Counted from the stretch's first letter, positions 10,900-23,342 are shown. The stretch is DNA of 64,000 nucleotides from Symsagittifera roscoffensis (GCF_963678635.1 NC_087068.1:20859029-20923028); one strand, 5' to 3'. Notes: generated by a model not told the origin, from the letters alone. Program-made: numbers and translations.

Positions 10900-13167
10900 A
10901 TTAGTATGTCTTAGAGTAATGAAAACCTTTTAGGAATTATTGAATATTAACAAAGTTTATTAATAATAAGATAAGGAAATTAAAAAATTTCTTTGGAAAA
11001 AAAATTTTTCTAAATTTTTTTCTAAGTTTTTCAAGTATTGTATTCGCTGAAACCTTAACTGAAACCTGAAACTTTGTTCAAGTGAAGTTTTGTTGATGCT
11101 ATGGTATGGTTAACAATATAACTATATGCCTTTATTGGTTATTATTGGTTCAAAACTTAATTTTTTGGTTAAAAATTTTTAGAAAATTTTTTGACTGAAA
11201 CGATAATCTGAAACCTGAAACTATGGTAGCTGAAGTTGAATTTTTTTAATCTTAAAATTTTCTATACGCTGTATTTTATCTGGTTTTCGCTTTAACTTGC
11301 AAAAAAATTCGAGAAAACCGAATCTTTTGATATCTTAAACTTAGTTTTTGGAAACTCAAACCTAAAACTCTTAAACTCTCTCAAACTCGGTGCATGAAAA
11401 TAAAAAGTTGGTTTTTGATAGCTGGTCTAGTGTAAATTGGAATTTTGAACATGTTTGTAACTTCAAAATCAAAAATTTGTTTGCGGAAACCTAAGTTTTT
11501 GGGGCTGAAACTATGATTTCTAGAACTGAAACTATGGTTTGACCACTTGGTTTTAGAGTTTTGAGATTGGAAATTTAGGTTGGTCTCTCTAATATATTTC
11601 TATTGCAGTAATAAAATTGCCAAAAAGATGAAAATTTTAGCCTAAAACGACGATTTTAGTTTTCTGAAACTATAAGTTTGAGGGCTCAAACTAACGCCTT
11701 CAAGAAGTTTTTTGAGTTCAAAATTTTGTTAGTGCATTAAGGATTCTTATTATCTTTCAATATTTCAGAAAAATTTTTCTCGGGAAGCAAGATTTTTGGT
11801 TCTGAAACCAAAAACACCAATTCTGAAACGTACGTTTCAGCCTTAGGAACCAAAATTTAAAATTGGTTTGGTGGGTTTTAACACCGTTAGTTTTCTCTAG
11901 AAAGTCAAAATTCGGCGTTCGGAGCTCAATTTTTGTGTTCTGAAACCTGAAACTAACAAAAACGTACCATTTAAGACCAGGTTTTTGACTTATGGTATCC
12001 AAATTTGGGTTTGACTAGTTCAACTTTTGCTGTTTTACCCGAATCCGTTTACAGAAACTTGAAATTTTGACCGGAAACTATACTTATTTTAACTGAAACA
12101 TTTGACCCTATAACTGAAACCCAGACTGAAACCAAAAATTTTGGCTGGTAAAAATCAATTTTTTATTGCTTATGCTTTCATATGAAACCTATTTTATCAA
12201 TATAAAGTGGATGTGTCAGTGTTTTAAACTTAGTTTTTGTTGTAAAACCTGATATTTTTGTGCTGAAACTAAAACTTGGTGTTTGGTGTTATGTGGTTAA
12301 CGTTTAAGATTGGTTTTAGTGCGTAATCTTATTGTTTATTAGGTTTATATTTAAACTGTGTTAAAAAAAACTAATGATTTATCAAAACACACTCAAATCC
12401 GTTCCTTCCTTTTTGGTTTTTGTTATTTTCTTCCTTAGTTTCAGTAATTGGTAGCTTTAATGATGGATGATTTAGGTTTAAGTTACGTTAAGGTGGATAG
12501 AATTAAAATGAGTTTAAGAAAAGTTGAGGATAAGCCTCGAGAATTGATGAAGGATTAGAATAAATAGCAACAAGCGTGGATGGTTTGAGATAATGTCATG
12601 AAGAATTCAATTTATCATACAATTTAGGGTACTCTTAGATCGCACATATGACCACTTAACCCCCTCGAAAAAATAATTGAAGATATTTAATAAGTTTTTT
12701 GAGCACTTTAGTTTAATACAGAATTTCGTTAATTTTAGTGATGATAACTTCAAACTGAAGTTTCGGCAAAAGTTTAGTGGATTACTGGACAAAACGGGTA
12801 TATCTTACTAGCGGACTTAGGCAGAGAACGATTCTTTCAGAAATTTTATATATTATTATAATAATAGATAATGGTTAAGTTCATGAGCTAATGTCAGTTA
12901 GAAAGCCGTCTAATAGACCTCGAGATGGAGGGATATCGTGGGCGACTGCTAGCGCAGGGGATGCATTTCGCAAGAACCCTACCAGGAATATCTGTCAAGT
13001 AGAAGACAATGAAATTGTGTTTCTATCGAAAGATACCCATTGTCTCTGGCTTTTTGAGGTTGAAAACTAATCTGACAAATACTCACAGATCCTAATAATA
13101 ATATATTTTTTGAATTTTAAAAGCTGTTTCTAGTTTGTTGGAAAAAGAATTTCTTAAGGAGTAGTTC
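10900..13167 (-). other. long 5' leader rich in GTTTCAG motifs
   Basis: About 2.3 kb without a coding frame. On the plus strand it shows many CTGAAAC words (GTTTCAG in sense), often in pairs, as in CTGAAACCTGAAAC near 11051 and 11210. It includes the 18-bp palindrome CTGAAACGTACGTTTCAG near 11823. The same array is in copy 2 at about 18366-19620, where I counted 17 GTTTCAG. A packaging or protein-binding array is one possibility. Confidence 0.6.
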
Positions 13168-13185
13168 TCTGCTGCGGTCGCACCA
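13168..13185 (-). other. primer-binding site, copy 1
   Basis: In sense orientation TGGTGCGACCGCAGCAGA starts two bases after the 5' LTR. It begins with TGG, as expected for a site complementary to a tRNA ending in CCA. The tRNA identity was not determined. The same sequence follows the 5' LTR of copy 2 at 17452-17469. Confidence 0.7.
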
Positions 13186-13187
13186 GT

Positions 13188-14319
13188 TTTACTAAGCTCT
13201 CATTGCTGGTTGAATGCTTAGTGATTTTATCCTAAATTATAAGTCTCACCTTGTCAAAAAGTAGAGTAGAAACAATAGTTAGAAAAGGTATGAATTAATT
13301 AGTTGGTTAGATACAAAGCACTGGGTTATTAGATTATATAAACGAATCAAACAGCTTAAAGAAATATACCTATGAGGGGAGGTTGAGCTAATCTTATTTT
13401 GTTCATCAATATTTTATCTTCTTACTAAGGTCGATGGCTGATTAGTATGTATGGTTGCCCTTGATTTTGTCCAAGTCAGCACTTCTGGTTGGGTAGTCTG
13501 AATCGTCTTGCCGTAGTCCTTTGGGTACTTGTAGTCCAGACTTCCTCAGGTGTGGTTATCTCGAGTATCTCGATTTATATTTTTATCGAACTTAAAATGA
13601 GAATTTATTCTCTTTTTATAAGTGAAAAGGGCTAGATTAATTTTATTGTTAGGGCAGAAAAGAAAAATTATTTATTTTTAAAAGATCTGACTGAAGATAA
13701 CTGACTTGCTGCTTACTGAGTAAAATGAAACACTGAAGATTTCAGGCCAGTCCTTTTGCTCATAAGCATAAACCGGCGGCTGATTCAATCTTTAATTATT
13801 CAGGTTTCACCTGCTCCTTTGTTCTCCCTTTTTAATAAGGGAATTTTCAACTAGTTTTATTTGGTTTTTTCAAATCAAATATCTTCAACTTATTAGTCCC
13901 CTTTGATAAAAACCGCAGCTTTCAGTTTGTCTTATTAAAAATTCATATTACTCTCTCTGATGCATCATATTGCAGGTGCACCTCTGCTTAATCAAAGCAA
14001 GGAGAATTTCAGTGCAGCCGGCAAGACTGCTAAATATTTATCCAGTTTGTTTCAAGTTAAGTTAAAAGGGACGTATTAATAATCGCCGCCCTTTTAAAAT
14101 ATTGAGCATGAAAAAATGAGAAAAATTGGACAAGTATTTAAAAAGGAGTGGATTTTCAAAACAAGATTTTATAGTCCTAATAAGAGTAAATCAGTCAATA
14201 TCTGATTTAGTGAAAAGAGGCTTTAATTTAAATGGCACGCTCCAATTTAGAATTGGGTCGTTAAATAAACAATTAAGACAATAGTCTTTTGTGTGTGTGT
14301 AGTATTTCGCAATACTACA
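13188..14319 (-). repeat. 5' LTR of copy 1
   Basis: 1132 bp, nearly identical to 4421-5552. Sense start TGTAGTATT, sense end CTTAGTAAA. Both termini can form hairpins: a 9-bp stem at the start, and CTAAGC pairing with GCTTAG at the end. Confidence 0.92.
13601..13620 (-). promoter_or_regulatory. candidate TATA box and AATAAA in the 5' LTR
   Basis: In sense orientation TATAAAAAGA (13611-13620) lies ~700 bases into the LTR and is followed within a few bases by the short palindrome GAGAATAAATTCTC, which contains AATAAA. This is a plausible core promoter and poly(A) signal. Transcript ends were not tested. Confidence 0.4.
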
Positions 14320-14323
14320 ATTG
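14320..14323. repeat. target-site duplication ATTG, right copy
   Basis: Matches 4417-4420 and abuts the 5' LTR of copy 1. Confidence 0.85.
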
Positions 14324-15499
14324 ATACCTTGAAACGTTTGGTTTTGTAATTTTGAACGATTCAGTGTCAAGCAAAAAAAACAGGGTCAAATCAAATTAAT
14401 TAACAGAAACACCAAGCAAATATTGTTCACACAATTTTTTGTCTAGTAAATCAAAAATTCAAATAACCGAGTTTGAATATTTAAATTTTTGGTTTGATCC
14501 AGTCTTCTTAAATCAGTAAAATGAGTTTTATAAAGTTAAAACGCAGTGAAGTTTCTGTACACCTATGAAGTGCGCGAACAAAAAACTATCCAAATTATTG
14601 AAACATGTATCATCAGAACTTGTCGAAATTTTTGCAGTTTTTTGCAAAAAGAATGACCTCAAAACATTAAACATCAGTGAAAAAAACCAGAAAATTCAAA
14701 TAAAAAGACAGTTCTTATCACACCTTGTAAGACGGAAAGCAACCAGATAACAACTGTCCATTGAATAATGAGGCTGCTAGATTTTCTGGCCCAAAACATA
14801 CAAACATAACTTTTATTTAGCCAAAACAGTCTCTTGAACTCTACTTGATATTTGAAAACTGGTAATACATGACTAATAGAAGTAAAACATGACTAGTCTT
14901 TTTACTTTTAATTTGAAATGAGACGGTTCACTTTTGCTTGATTATTTCCAATAAAAAGACAATTTAATTTGAAAAATGTGTTCAATTTTATGTAGATATC
15001 TTGGCACTAATGTCGGCCATTTTAAACAAAAACCTTAACAAACTTGCGAAAACTGAGGTAACTGCAATTAAATCTTTTACAATTTTTGATGAAATTAACT
15101 TAAGTATTTTAAAACTTTTTTCCTCAACATGGGCTGTATGTAGTTTTTTGAAAAAAAAAGATAATTTTCAAAAACAATTCATGGTTTTTTGCTGCGAATG
15201 ACTTGAGTTTTAGCACTGCATTTAAGCCAACATCAATAACATCAAAACTCACTGGTATACTTAATTTAACGAAGCTAAAGTTAAAAGAATAAAGTAGGAT
15301 GAGTTGAATTAAAACTGTTTTTTTTCTAAAGAGAATAAAAAAGTGCCGCGAAGTCCAATGGATGTCGAATAGACACAAACTAACAGGTATCTAATTAAAA
15401 ACTAGAGGTCAAGTTAAGAGAAATAAAACACAAATCACAACAATCAATATGCCTTTTAACCAGGGAACAAAAAAAATTGAACCACGTTTGAGAAATCTT
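14324..15499. other. host DNA between the two elements, no supported gene
   Basis: Probably intron or 3' flank of the GON-domain gene. A ~100-bp segment at 15031-15125 (AAACTTGCGAAAACTGAG...) has a diverged relative at about 29905-29990, close to another exon of the same gene. The short open frames here show no protein-like features. Confidence 0.45.
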
Positions 15500-16325
15500 G
15501 TATTAGGCAAGAAAAACTAGAAATTATTTGAAAAATATTTCAATCACCAAAGTTTTTGATATAAAAGGAACACTGTTGTGCTAAAAGTTGCTGAGTCAAA
15601 TGCTACTGATTTTTTGGTCTTAAGAAGTTTTTTCAGGAATTAAAAGATGGGAAGACTGAAACAAGTACTATGTTGTATTGCTCGACCGATCTGGTTTATC
15701 AGATATTATGATATGCCATGAATATTTTTGTCTGATATCTGCACAGTGTCCACATATCAGCACCATAACCAGTGCTGTGAGCAGGAATTTTTCAACAAGG
15801 GGGGGGGGCGTAGGTTGAAGAATTGGTCGACTTTTTTTTCTTCAATCTTTTCAAGTTCGCTATACACCCAAAAAAACATATCTGATCTTACGATAATTGA
15901 TAGAACGAAAGATGACTTACACAGAAAATAAAAATCGTTTGGGACGGTAACGTCGCTCCAGTTGGCTAGAGTTGTATAAGAAAGATCTTGAATATTTGCA
16001 GCCAACAAACATTTGTCAACACGTAGTCGCACTTTCTGATAGTCCCGTCTTGCTCTGCCATAGGGATACCTAGTTGAAATTTTGTTCAGATCCATATCAG
16101 GCAACATCAGAACATAGACATTAGACATAAATAGAAATTTTTAATTGAAGGTTTTAAAAGTTTGATATCAAATTAGAACATATAATATTGGTTTTTAGAG
16201 TTCGTTGTTTGTTTAATACTTCGTAATTTGCCAATTTCAGTGGTTTGCAGATTCTTTCAAGCCGAGATGGCCTTCAAAATTAGGTGTTTTAATGAATCTG
16301 GCATTATCTTCTGCATTAAAAACGT
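15500..16325. repeat. host flank duplicated at 27494-28328
   Basis: About 826 bp immediately left of the copy 2 5' LTR; it recurs almost identically left of the solo LTR. Differences seen: a G-run two bases longer in the other copy, and a 12-bp deletion at the LTR junction here, which removes the target duplication and the first LTR bases. It carries a GON-gene exon (15921-16069). Confidence 0.9.
15921..16069 (-). CDS. GON-domain exon, duplicate copy A
   Basis: A 149-bp exon with acceptor CAACTAG and strong donor GTAAGT. It encodes RYPYGRARRDYQKVRLRVDK and continues to VTVPNDFYFL. The F/Y-x-K-V-R-L-x-V core followed by a T-T...V-P segment is the central motif of GON domains, known from ADAMTS9/20-type proteins. 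Identical to the exon at 27917-28065. The open frame continuing past the donor is intron. Only one of the two copies would be expected in the true gene. Confidence 0.55.
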
Positions 16326-17449
16326 ATTGAAAATACTACACAGACAAAAGACCATTGTCTTAATTGTTTATTTAACGACCCAATTCTAAATTGGAGCGTG
16401 CCATTTAAATTAAAGCCTCTTTTCACTAAATCAGATATTGGCTGATTTACTCTTATTAGGACTATAAAATCTTGTTTTGAAAATCCACTCCTTTTTAAAT
16501 ACTTGTCCAATTTTTCTCATTTTTTCATGCTCAATATTTTAAAAGGGCGGCGATTATTAATACGTCCCTTTTAACTTAACTTGAAACAAACTGGATAAAT
16601 TTTTAGCAGTCTTGCCGGCTGCACTGAAATTCTCCTTGCTTTGATTAAGCAGAGGTGCACCTGCAATATGATGCATCAGAGAGACTAATATGAATTTTTA
16701 ATAAGACAAACTGAAGGCTGCGGTTTTTATCAAAGGGGACTAATAAGTTAAAGATATTTGATTTGACAAAATCAAATAAAAACTAGTTGAAAATTCCCTT
16801 ATAAGAAAGGGAGAACAAAGGAGCAGGTGAAACCTGAATAATTAAAGATTGAATCAGCCGCCGGTTTATGCTTACGAGCAAAAGGACTGGCCTGAAATCT
16901 TCAGTGTTTCATTTTGCTCAGTAAGCAGCAAGTCAAATCTCTTCAGTCAGATCTTTTAAAAATAAATAATTTTTCTTTTCTGCCCTAACAATAAAATTAA
17001 TCTAGCCCTTTTCTTTTATAAAAAGAGAATAAATTCTCATTTTAAGTTCGAAAAATTATAAATCGAGATACTCGAGATAACCACACCCGAGGAAGTCTGG
17101 ACTACAAGTACCCAAAGGACTACGGCAAGACGATTCAGACGACCCAACCAGAAGTGCTGTCTTGGACAAAAATCAAGGGCAACCATACATACTAATCAGC
17201 CACCGACCTAAGTAAGAAGATAAAATATTGATGAACAAAATAAGATTAGCTCAACCTCCCCTCATAGGTATATTTCTTTAAGCTGTTCGATTCGTTTATA
17301 TAATCTAATAACCCAGTGCTTTGTATCTAACCAACTAATTAATTCATACCTTTTCTAACTATTGTTTCTACTCTACTTTTTGACAAGGTGAGACTTATAA
17401 TTTAGGATAAAATTACTAAGCATTCAACCAGCAATGAACGCTTAGTAAA
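16326..17449 (+). repeat. 5' LTR of copy 2, first bases missing
   Basis: 1124 bp. The start is ATTGAAAATACTACA, so TGTAGT and the adjacent target duplication are deleted relative to 28325-28343. The end is CTTAGTAAA. It is more diverged from the copy 1 LTRs than those are from each other. Confidence 0.88.
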
Positions 17450-17451
17450 AC

Positions 17452-17469
17452 TGGTGCGACCGCAGCAGA
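17452..17469 (+). other. primer-binding site, copy 2
   Basis: TGGTGCGACCGCAGCAGA, two bases after the LTR end; identical to copy 1. Confidence 0.7.
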
Positions 17470-19630
17470 GAACTACTCCTTAAGAAATTCTTTTTCCAAC
17501 AAACTCGAAACAGCTTTTGAAATTCAAAAAAAAAATATTAATATTAGGATCTGTGAGTATTTGTCAGATTAGTTTCCAACCTCAAAAAGCCAGAGACAAT
17601 GGGTATCTTTCGATAGAAACACAATTTCATTGTCTTCTACTTGACAGATATTCCTAGTAGGGTTCTTGCGAAATGCATCCCCTGCGCTAGCAGTCGCCCA
17701 CGTTATCCCTACATCTCGAGGTCTATTAGACGGCTTTCTAACTGACATTAGCTCATGAACTTAACTATTATCTATTATTATAATAATATATAAAATTTCT
17801 GAAAGAATCGTTCTCTGCCTAAGTCCGCTAGTAAGATATACCCGTTTTGTCCAGTAATCCACTAAAGTTTTGCCGAAATTTCAGTTTAAAGTTATCATCA
17901 CTAAAATTAACGAAATTTTGTATTAAACTAAAGTGCTCAAAAACTTATTAAATATCTTCATTTATTTTTTCGAGGGGTTTAAGTGGTCATATGTGCAATC
18001 TAAGAGTACCCTAAATTGAATGATAAATTGAATTCTTCATCACATTATCTCAAACCATCCACGCTTGTTGCTATTTATTCTAATCCTTCATCAATTCTCG
18101 AGGCTTATCCTCAACTTTTCTTAAACTCATTTTAATTCTATCCACCTTAACGTAACTTAAACCTAAATCATCCATCAGTAAAGCTACCAATTACTGAAAC
18201 TAAGGAAGAAAATAACAAAAACCAAAAAGGAAGGAACGGATTTGAGTGTTTTTTAATAAATCATTAGTTTTTTTTAACACAGTTTAAATATACACCTAAT
18301 AAACAATAAGATTACGCACTAAAACCAATCTTAAACGTTAACCACATAACACCAAACACCAACTTTTAGTTTCAGCACAAAAATATCAAGTTTCACTACA
18401 AAAACTAAGTTTAAAACACTGACACATCAACTTTATATTGATAAAAACAGGTTTCATATGATAGCATAAGCACTAAAAAATTGATTTTTACCAGCCAAAA
18501 TTTTTGGTTTCAGTCTAGGTTTCAGTTATAGGTTCAAACGTTTCAGTTAAAATAAGTATAGTTTCCGGTCAAAATTTCAAGTTTCTGTAAACGGATTCGG
18601 GTAAAACAGCAAAAGTTGAACTAGTCAAACCCAAATTTGGATACCATAAGTCAAAAACCTGGTCTTAAATGGTACGTTTTTGTTAGTTTCAGGTTTCAGA
18701 ACACAAAAATTGAGTTTTTGGTCTCAAAATTGAGCTCCGAACGCCGAATTTTGACTTTCTAGAAAAAACTAACGGTGTTAAAACCCACCAAAGCAATTTT
18801 AAATTTTGGTTCCTAAGGCTGAAACGTACGTTTCAGAATTGGTGTTTTTGGTTTCAGAACCAAAAATCTTGCTTCCCGAGTAAAATTTTTGTGAAATATT
18901 GAAAGATAATAGGAATCCTTAATGCACTAACAAATTTTTAAACTCAAAAAAACTTCTAGAAGATGTTAGTTTGAGCCCTCAAACTTATAGTTTCAGAAAA
19001 CTAAAATCGTCGTTTTAGGCAAAAATTTTCATCTTTTTGGCAATTTTATTGCTGAAATAGAAATATATTAGAGAGACCAACCTAAATTTTTAATCTCAAA
19101 ACTCTAAAACCAAGTGGTCAAACCATAGTTTCAGTTCTAGAAATCATAGTTTCAGCCCCAAAAACTTAGGTTTCCGCAAACAAATTTCTGGTTTTGAAGT
19201 TACAAACCTGTTTAAAATTCTAATTTACACTAGACAAGCTATCAAAAACCAACTTTTTATTTTCATGCACCGAGTTTGAGAGAGTTTAAGAGTTTTAGGT
19301 TTGAGTTTTCAAAAACTAAGTTTAAGATATCAAAATATTCGGTTTTCTCGAATTTTTTTTGCAAGATAAAGCATAAACTAGGTATACTAAAGCTTCTAGA
19401 CAATTTAAAAAAAAAACTCAACTTCAGCTACCATAGTTTCAGGTTTCAGATTATCGTTTCAGTCAATAATTTCTGTAAAAATTTTAACAAAAAAAAAAAA
19501 AAAATTAAGTAGTGAACCAATAATAACCAATAAAGGCATATAGTTATATTGTTAACCATACCATAGCATCAATAAAACTTCACTTGAACAAAGTTTCAGG
19601 TTTCAGTTAAGGTTTCAGCGAATAAAAAAC
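17470..19630 (+). other. 5' leader of copy 2 with GTTTCAG array
   Basis: No coding frame. I counted 17 GTTTCAG heptamers between about 18366 and 19620, several as GTTTCAGGTTTCAG pairs, plus the palindrome CTGAAACGTACGTTTCAG near 18820. Confidence 0.65.
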
Positions 19631-19814
19631 TTGAAAAACTTAGAAAAAATTTTAGAAAAATTTTTTCCCATAGAAATTTTTTTATTTCCTTATCTTATTA
19701 TTAATAACCTTTGTTAATATTCAAAAATTCCTAAGAGGTTTTCATTACTCTAAGACATACTAATCAAATAGTACAACTTGGCTTAAGAAAAAGAAAACAA
19801 ACATCGTGAAATTA

Positions 19815-20091
19815 ATGTCAACACATTTTAAAATTGACGTCAGTACAATAAATTTAAAGCTCAAATTAGGAAATAAAGTCTCTAACATCATATGGTATAT
19901 CACTAACACTGAAAAAAATCATATTAGTAAAGCTAGCAAAACACCCTAACGAAGATAAACACGAATTATACGTCTTCTTTCGACGATATACTCCAGAAAT
20001 TGACACAATTCTTCAGCAAATAAAAATACCAAATAATGTAATTTATATACCGCAAGAACGATTAATTGCTTCACTCGCGATTGCTTTTTGA
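19815..20091 (+). pseudogene. leader ORF A, frameshifted (unit 1)
   Basis: Homologous to 10574-10858. Starts at an ATG but carries a one-base insertion near AGTAAAGCTAGC, and the frame is lost. Confidence 0.65.
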
Positions 20092-20283
20092 TATCATAAT
20101 ATACCTAAGCACAAAACTACGTGCATTTTAATCAATTTTTTTAAAAAAACACAAATTTTTCCTTAACAAAAACTAAAAACATAACAAGTTCATTCCAAAT
20201 TGATTAGAAAAAATTAAATATTCTTTATATTGTTTATCATTCCCTAAATAAATATTTATGTCCCTAAAATGATGTAAAATGCT

Positions 20284-20568
20284 ATGACCAACTTTTATCA
20301 AGTAAATACAACAGCATTTAATTTAAAACTAAAATTAAGAAATAAATCCACAAAAATTATTTGGTATATCACCAATATCCAAAAAGATCAAATCACAATT
20401 TTGTCCAAACACCCACACAAAAATATTCACGAATTAACCATTCTTTCCAGCAGCAATACCCCAGTGATAACTTCCATCTTAAAAAAGCTTAATCAGCCCC
20501 ATAGCACTATTGATCTATCTAACAAAAATTCGTATTCATTGAACTCAGCAAACTTCATTGTAACTTAA
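20284..20568 (+). CDS. leader ORF B, 94 aa (unit 1)
   Basis: Intact version of the small ORF upstream of gag: FNLKLKLRNKSTKIIWYIT, then HELTI, ending FIVT. It is paralogous to leader ORF A. In copy 1 this ORF has an early stop while ORF A is intact, so each element keeps one of the pair. Confidence 0.5.
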   Translation: MTNFYQVNTTAFNLKLKLRNKSTKIIWYITNIQKDQITILSKHPHKNIHELTILSSSNTPVITSILKKLNQPHSTIDLSNKNSYSLNSANFIVT

Positions 20569-20661
20569 ATACAATTATTTTAGTCCGATCAATTGATCAG
20601 TACACAACACATTCAAACCCTTTATATATTGTTAACAAAACATTGAGTGAATTAAACAAAG

Positions 20662-21742
20662 ATGGCAAACGTAGTAGCATACCCAGATTTAGCTCTCGAA
20701 AAGTTTACCGGCTTAGATCCGAATGAAGATGCAAGAGATTTTCTTGATATAGTAGAGAAAAAGATAGCATAGACCAGGAGACGCAGGTGACGAACAAGAC
20801 GCATATGATAACAGACAAAGAGCATTATTTGGTTCAATATTAAGAGGACCAGCCGCTCAATGGTATCAGGGATTAGCAGCAAACTTACCTTGGAATGATA
20901 TAAGAGATCAATTCATAGATAGATTCACTGATGATAAAGATAAAAATAGGAGACGAATAGAAGCAGAAAACATAAAAAGACAACCTGATGAATTCATTAA
21001 AAGCTACATATATAGATTAAGCACCGCAGTAGACCGTGGATAGCCTAATCCAACTTTTAATGATGATCAAAGAACAGCAAAGAAAATGGAATACTTTGTA
21101 CGCGGCTTAAGCCCGCCAGGCTTGAAGCAAAAGGCTCATCAATTCTTAATTGAGAATCCACCCGCAACATGGCAACAATTAAAAAATCATATTGCAACAA
21201 AAGACTTAAGTTTTGCAGTAAGTAGTGAGTTTACTGGAACAGCTTCAAGTAGTGTTGATAATAAGTTGGAGATCGAAGGAAAAAAGGATCAGCTTAAGGA
21301 GCTAGCAGGACTAATGAAAGATCATAAAATAAACGCAGCTTATAATCCACATGAGCATAGAAACAAACAAAACAACCCAATGTTTTGCAACTGGTGTTGC
21401 ATGTCAGGCCATACGATAAGACATTGCTTTAAATATAATGATCAACAGGAGCAAAATTATGACTCGCTTCAATTAAGAGAGAATTCAAACAGAAGTTACC
21501 ATAACTATAGTAAGAATAGGTCAAGAGTAGACAACAAATTCAATGACATAAATCCCCAAAAAGAATTCAGGCATTTGTCAAATTTCAAGGAAAGTTCTCA
21601 ATCGCGTGACAGTTCGAACAAAGAAAAATCCTTCAACGAAAATAACGATTGTCATTCACCTTACCAGATCCACATTTTTAGTGATGATGAAATTCCAGGA
21701 GACTATACCGATAATGAGTGTGAACTTGTTAATTTAAACTAG
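20662..21742 (+). pseudogene. gag: gag, broken (unit 1)
   Basis: Begins MANVVAYPDLALEKFTGLDP like copy 1. A 14-bp deletion after GATAGCAT (about 20769) shifts the frame, and TGG is changed to TAG near 21041. An open frame remains from 21086 with the CCHC knuckle CNWCCMSGHTIRHC. The frameshift heptamer TTTAAAC at 21733 and stop TAG at 21740 are retained. Confidence 0.85.
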
Positions 21743-22311
21743 ATCAGTCTCCGTCCGAACCAAAAATACAATTATATATTAATTTATACCAACATCCCGT
21801 TGGAGACAAAAATAAAAATAACGGTCTGGAAACCCAATTTCTACTAGACACTGGAGCAACATGTTCTCTTATTAATTTTGACAGTTATGAACAATATTGT
21901 AAAATACAGCCTCTACAGCTGAATAAATCTAGATCAAATACAGTTGCTGTTAATGGAGAAAAACTTAAACTTATAGGTTATACTAATTTTGACTCAACTT
22001 TTGGTACAAACACTGATAATCCGGTAAAAATCAAAGCATGGATTTCAGCCAAGAACGGATGCGATCTAAATATTTTAGGAATGGATTTCATTTCTCAAAA
22101 CTTTAAATCAATAAACTTTCCAAACTTAAATTTAGAATTAAAAAAATACCCAGATATAACAGTTCCTATCAGTATTATAAGAAGCAAAAGTTATCCATAT
22201 CTAAGCTTTTATCAAAATGTATTTGTTGATAAAAATATAACTATTGCACCAAAATCATCCCGCGTAATTTCAATTTCTCCAGCAGGCATAGTTTTCAAAG
22301 TAGGAACATCG
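21740..22311 (+). pseudogene. pro: pro, truncated by the duplication junction (unit 1)
   Basis: Protease frame with DTGA and ILGMDFI. It is cut at 22311, where the second unit's leader sequence begins. Confidence 0.8.
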
Positions 22312-22495
22312 TTGAAAAACTTAGAAAAAATTTTAGAAAAATTTTTTCCCATAGAAATTTTTTTATTTCCTTATCTTATTATTAATAACCTTTGTTAATA
22401 TTCAAAAATTCCTAAGAGGTTTTCATTACTCTAAGACATACTAATCAAATAGTACAACTTGGCTTAAGAAAAAGAAAACAAACATCGTGAAATTA

Positions 22496-22772
22496 ATGTC
22501 AACACATTTTAAAATTGACGTCAGTACAATAAATTTAAAGCTCAAATTAGGAAATAAAGTCTCTAACATCATATGGTATATCACTAACACTGAAAAAAAT
22601 CATATTAGTAAAGCTAGCAAAACACCCTAACGAAGATAAACACGAATTATACGTCTTCTTTCGACGATATACTCCAGAAATTGACACAATTCTTCAGCAA
22701 ATAAAAATACCAAATAATGTAATTTATATACCGCAAGAACGATTAATTGCTTCACTCCCGATTGCTTTTTGA
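22496..22772 (+). pseudogene. leader ORF A, frameshifted (unit 2)
   Basis: The same lesion as at 19815-20091. Confidence 0.65.
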
Positions 22773-22964
22773 TATCATAATATACCTAAGCACAAAACTA
22801 CGTGCATTTTAATCAATTTTTTTAAAAAAACACAAATTTTTCCTTAACAAAAACTAAAAACATAACAAGTTCATTCCAAATTGATTAGAAAAAATTAAAT
22901 ATTCTTTATATTGTTTATCATTCCCTAAATAAATATTTATGTCCCTAAAATGATGTAAAATGCT

Positions 22965-23249
22965 ATGACCAACTTTTATCAAGTAAATACAACAGCATTT
23001 AATTTAAAACTAAAATTAAGAAATAAATCCACAAAAATTATTTGGTATATCACCAATATCCAAAAAGATCAAATCACAATTTTGTCCAAACACCCACACA
23101 AAAATATTCACGAATTAACCATTCTTTCCAGCAGCAATACCCCAGTGATAACTTCCATCTTAAAAAAGCTTAATCAGCCCCATAGCACTATTGATCTATC
23201 TAACAAAAATTCGTATTCATTGAACTCAGCAAACTTCATTGTAACTTAA
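22965..23249 (+). CDS. leader ORF B, 94 aa (unit 2)
   Basis: Identical in translation to 20284-20568. Confidence 0.5.
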   Translation: MTNFYQVNTTAFNLKLKLRNKSTKIIWYITNIQKDQITILSKHPHKNIHELTILSSSNTPVITSILKKLNQPHSTIDLSNKNSYSLNSANFIVT

Positions 23250-23342
23250 ATACAATTATTTTAGTCCGATCAATTGATCAGTACACAACACATTCAAACC
23301 CTTTATATATTGTTAACAAAACATTGAGTGAATTAAACAAAG

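Larger units (their letters stand above)
4421..14319 (-). mobile_element. complete gag-pro LTR retrotransposon lacking pol (copy 1)
   Basis: A 9899-bp insertion transcribed on the minus strand. Seen: two 1132-bp LTRs at 4421-5552 and 13188-14319 with only about three differences, a 4-bp target duplication, a primer-binding site two bases inside the 5' LTR, and a polypurine tract against the 3' LTR. Order in sense direction: 5' LTR, long leader, two paralogous small leader ORFs, gag, retropepsin in the -1 frame, a 65-aa ORF, an antisense ORF, a 230-aa ORF, 3' LTR. No frame shows RT, RNase H or integrase motifs anywhere in the 7.6-kb interior. Inference: a young non-autonomous element that borrows polymerase and integrase from elsewhere. 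The second copy shares the same layout, so the absence of pol is a family trait rather than a deletion in this copy. Confidence 0.9.
19631..22311 (+). repeat. 2681-bp tandem duplication, unit 1
   Basis: Covers the end of the leader, both small ORFs, gag and the first half of pro. Unit 2 is 22312-24992. The only substitution I saw is C/G in TCACTC(G/C)CGATT (about 20078 versus 22759). The junction shares only TT, so it arose by non-homologous joining, or is an assembly artefact. Confidence 0.92.
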
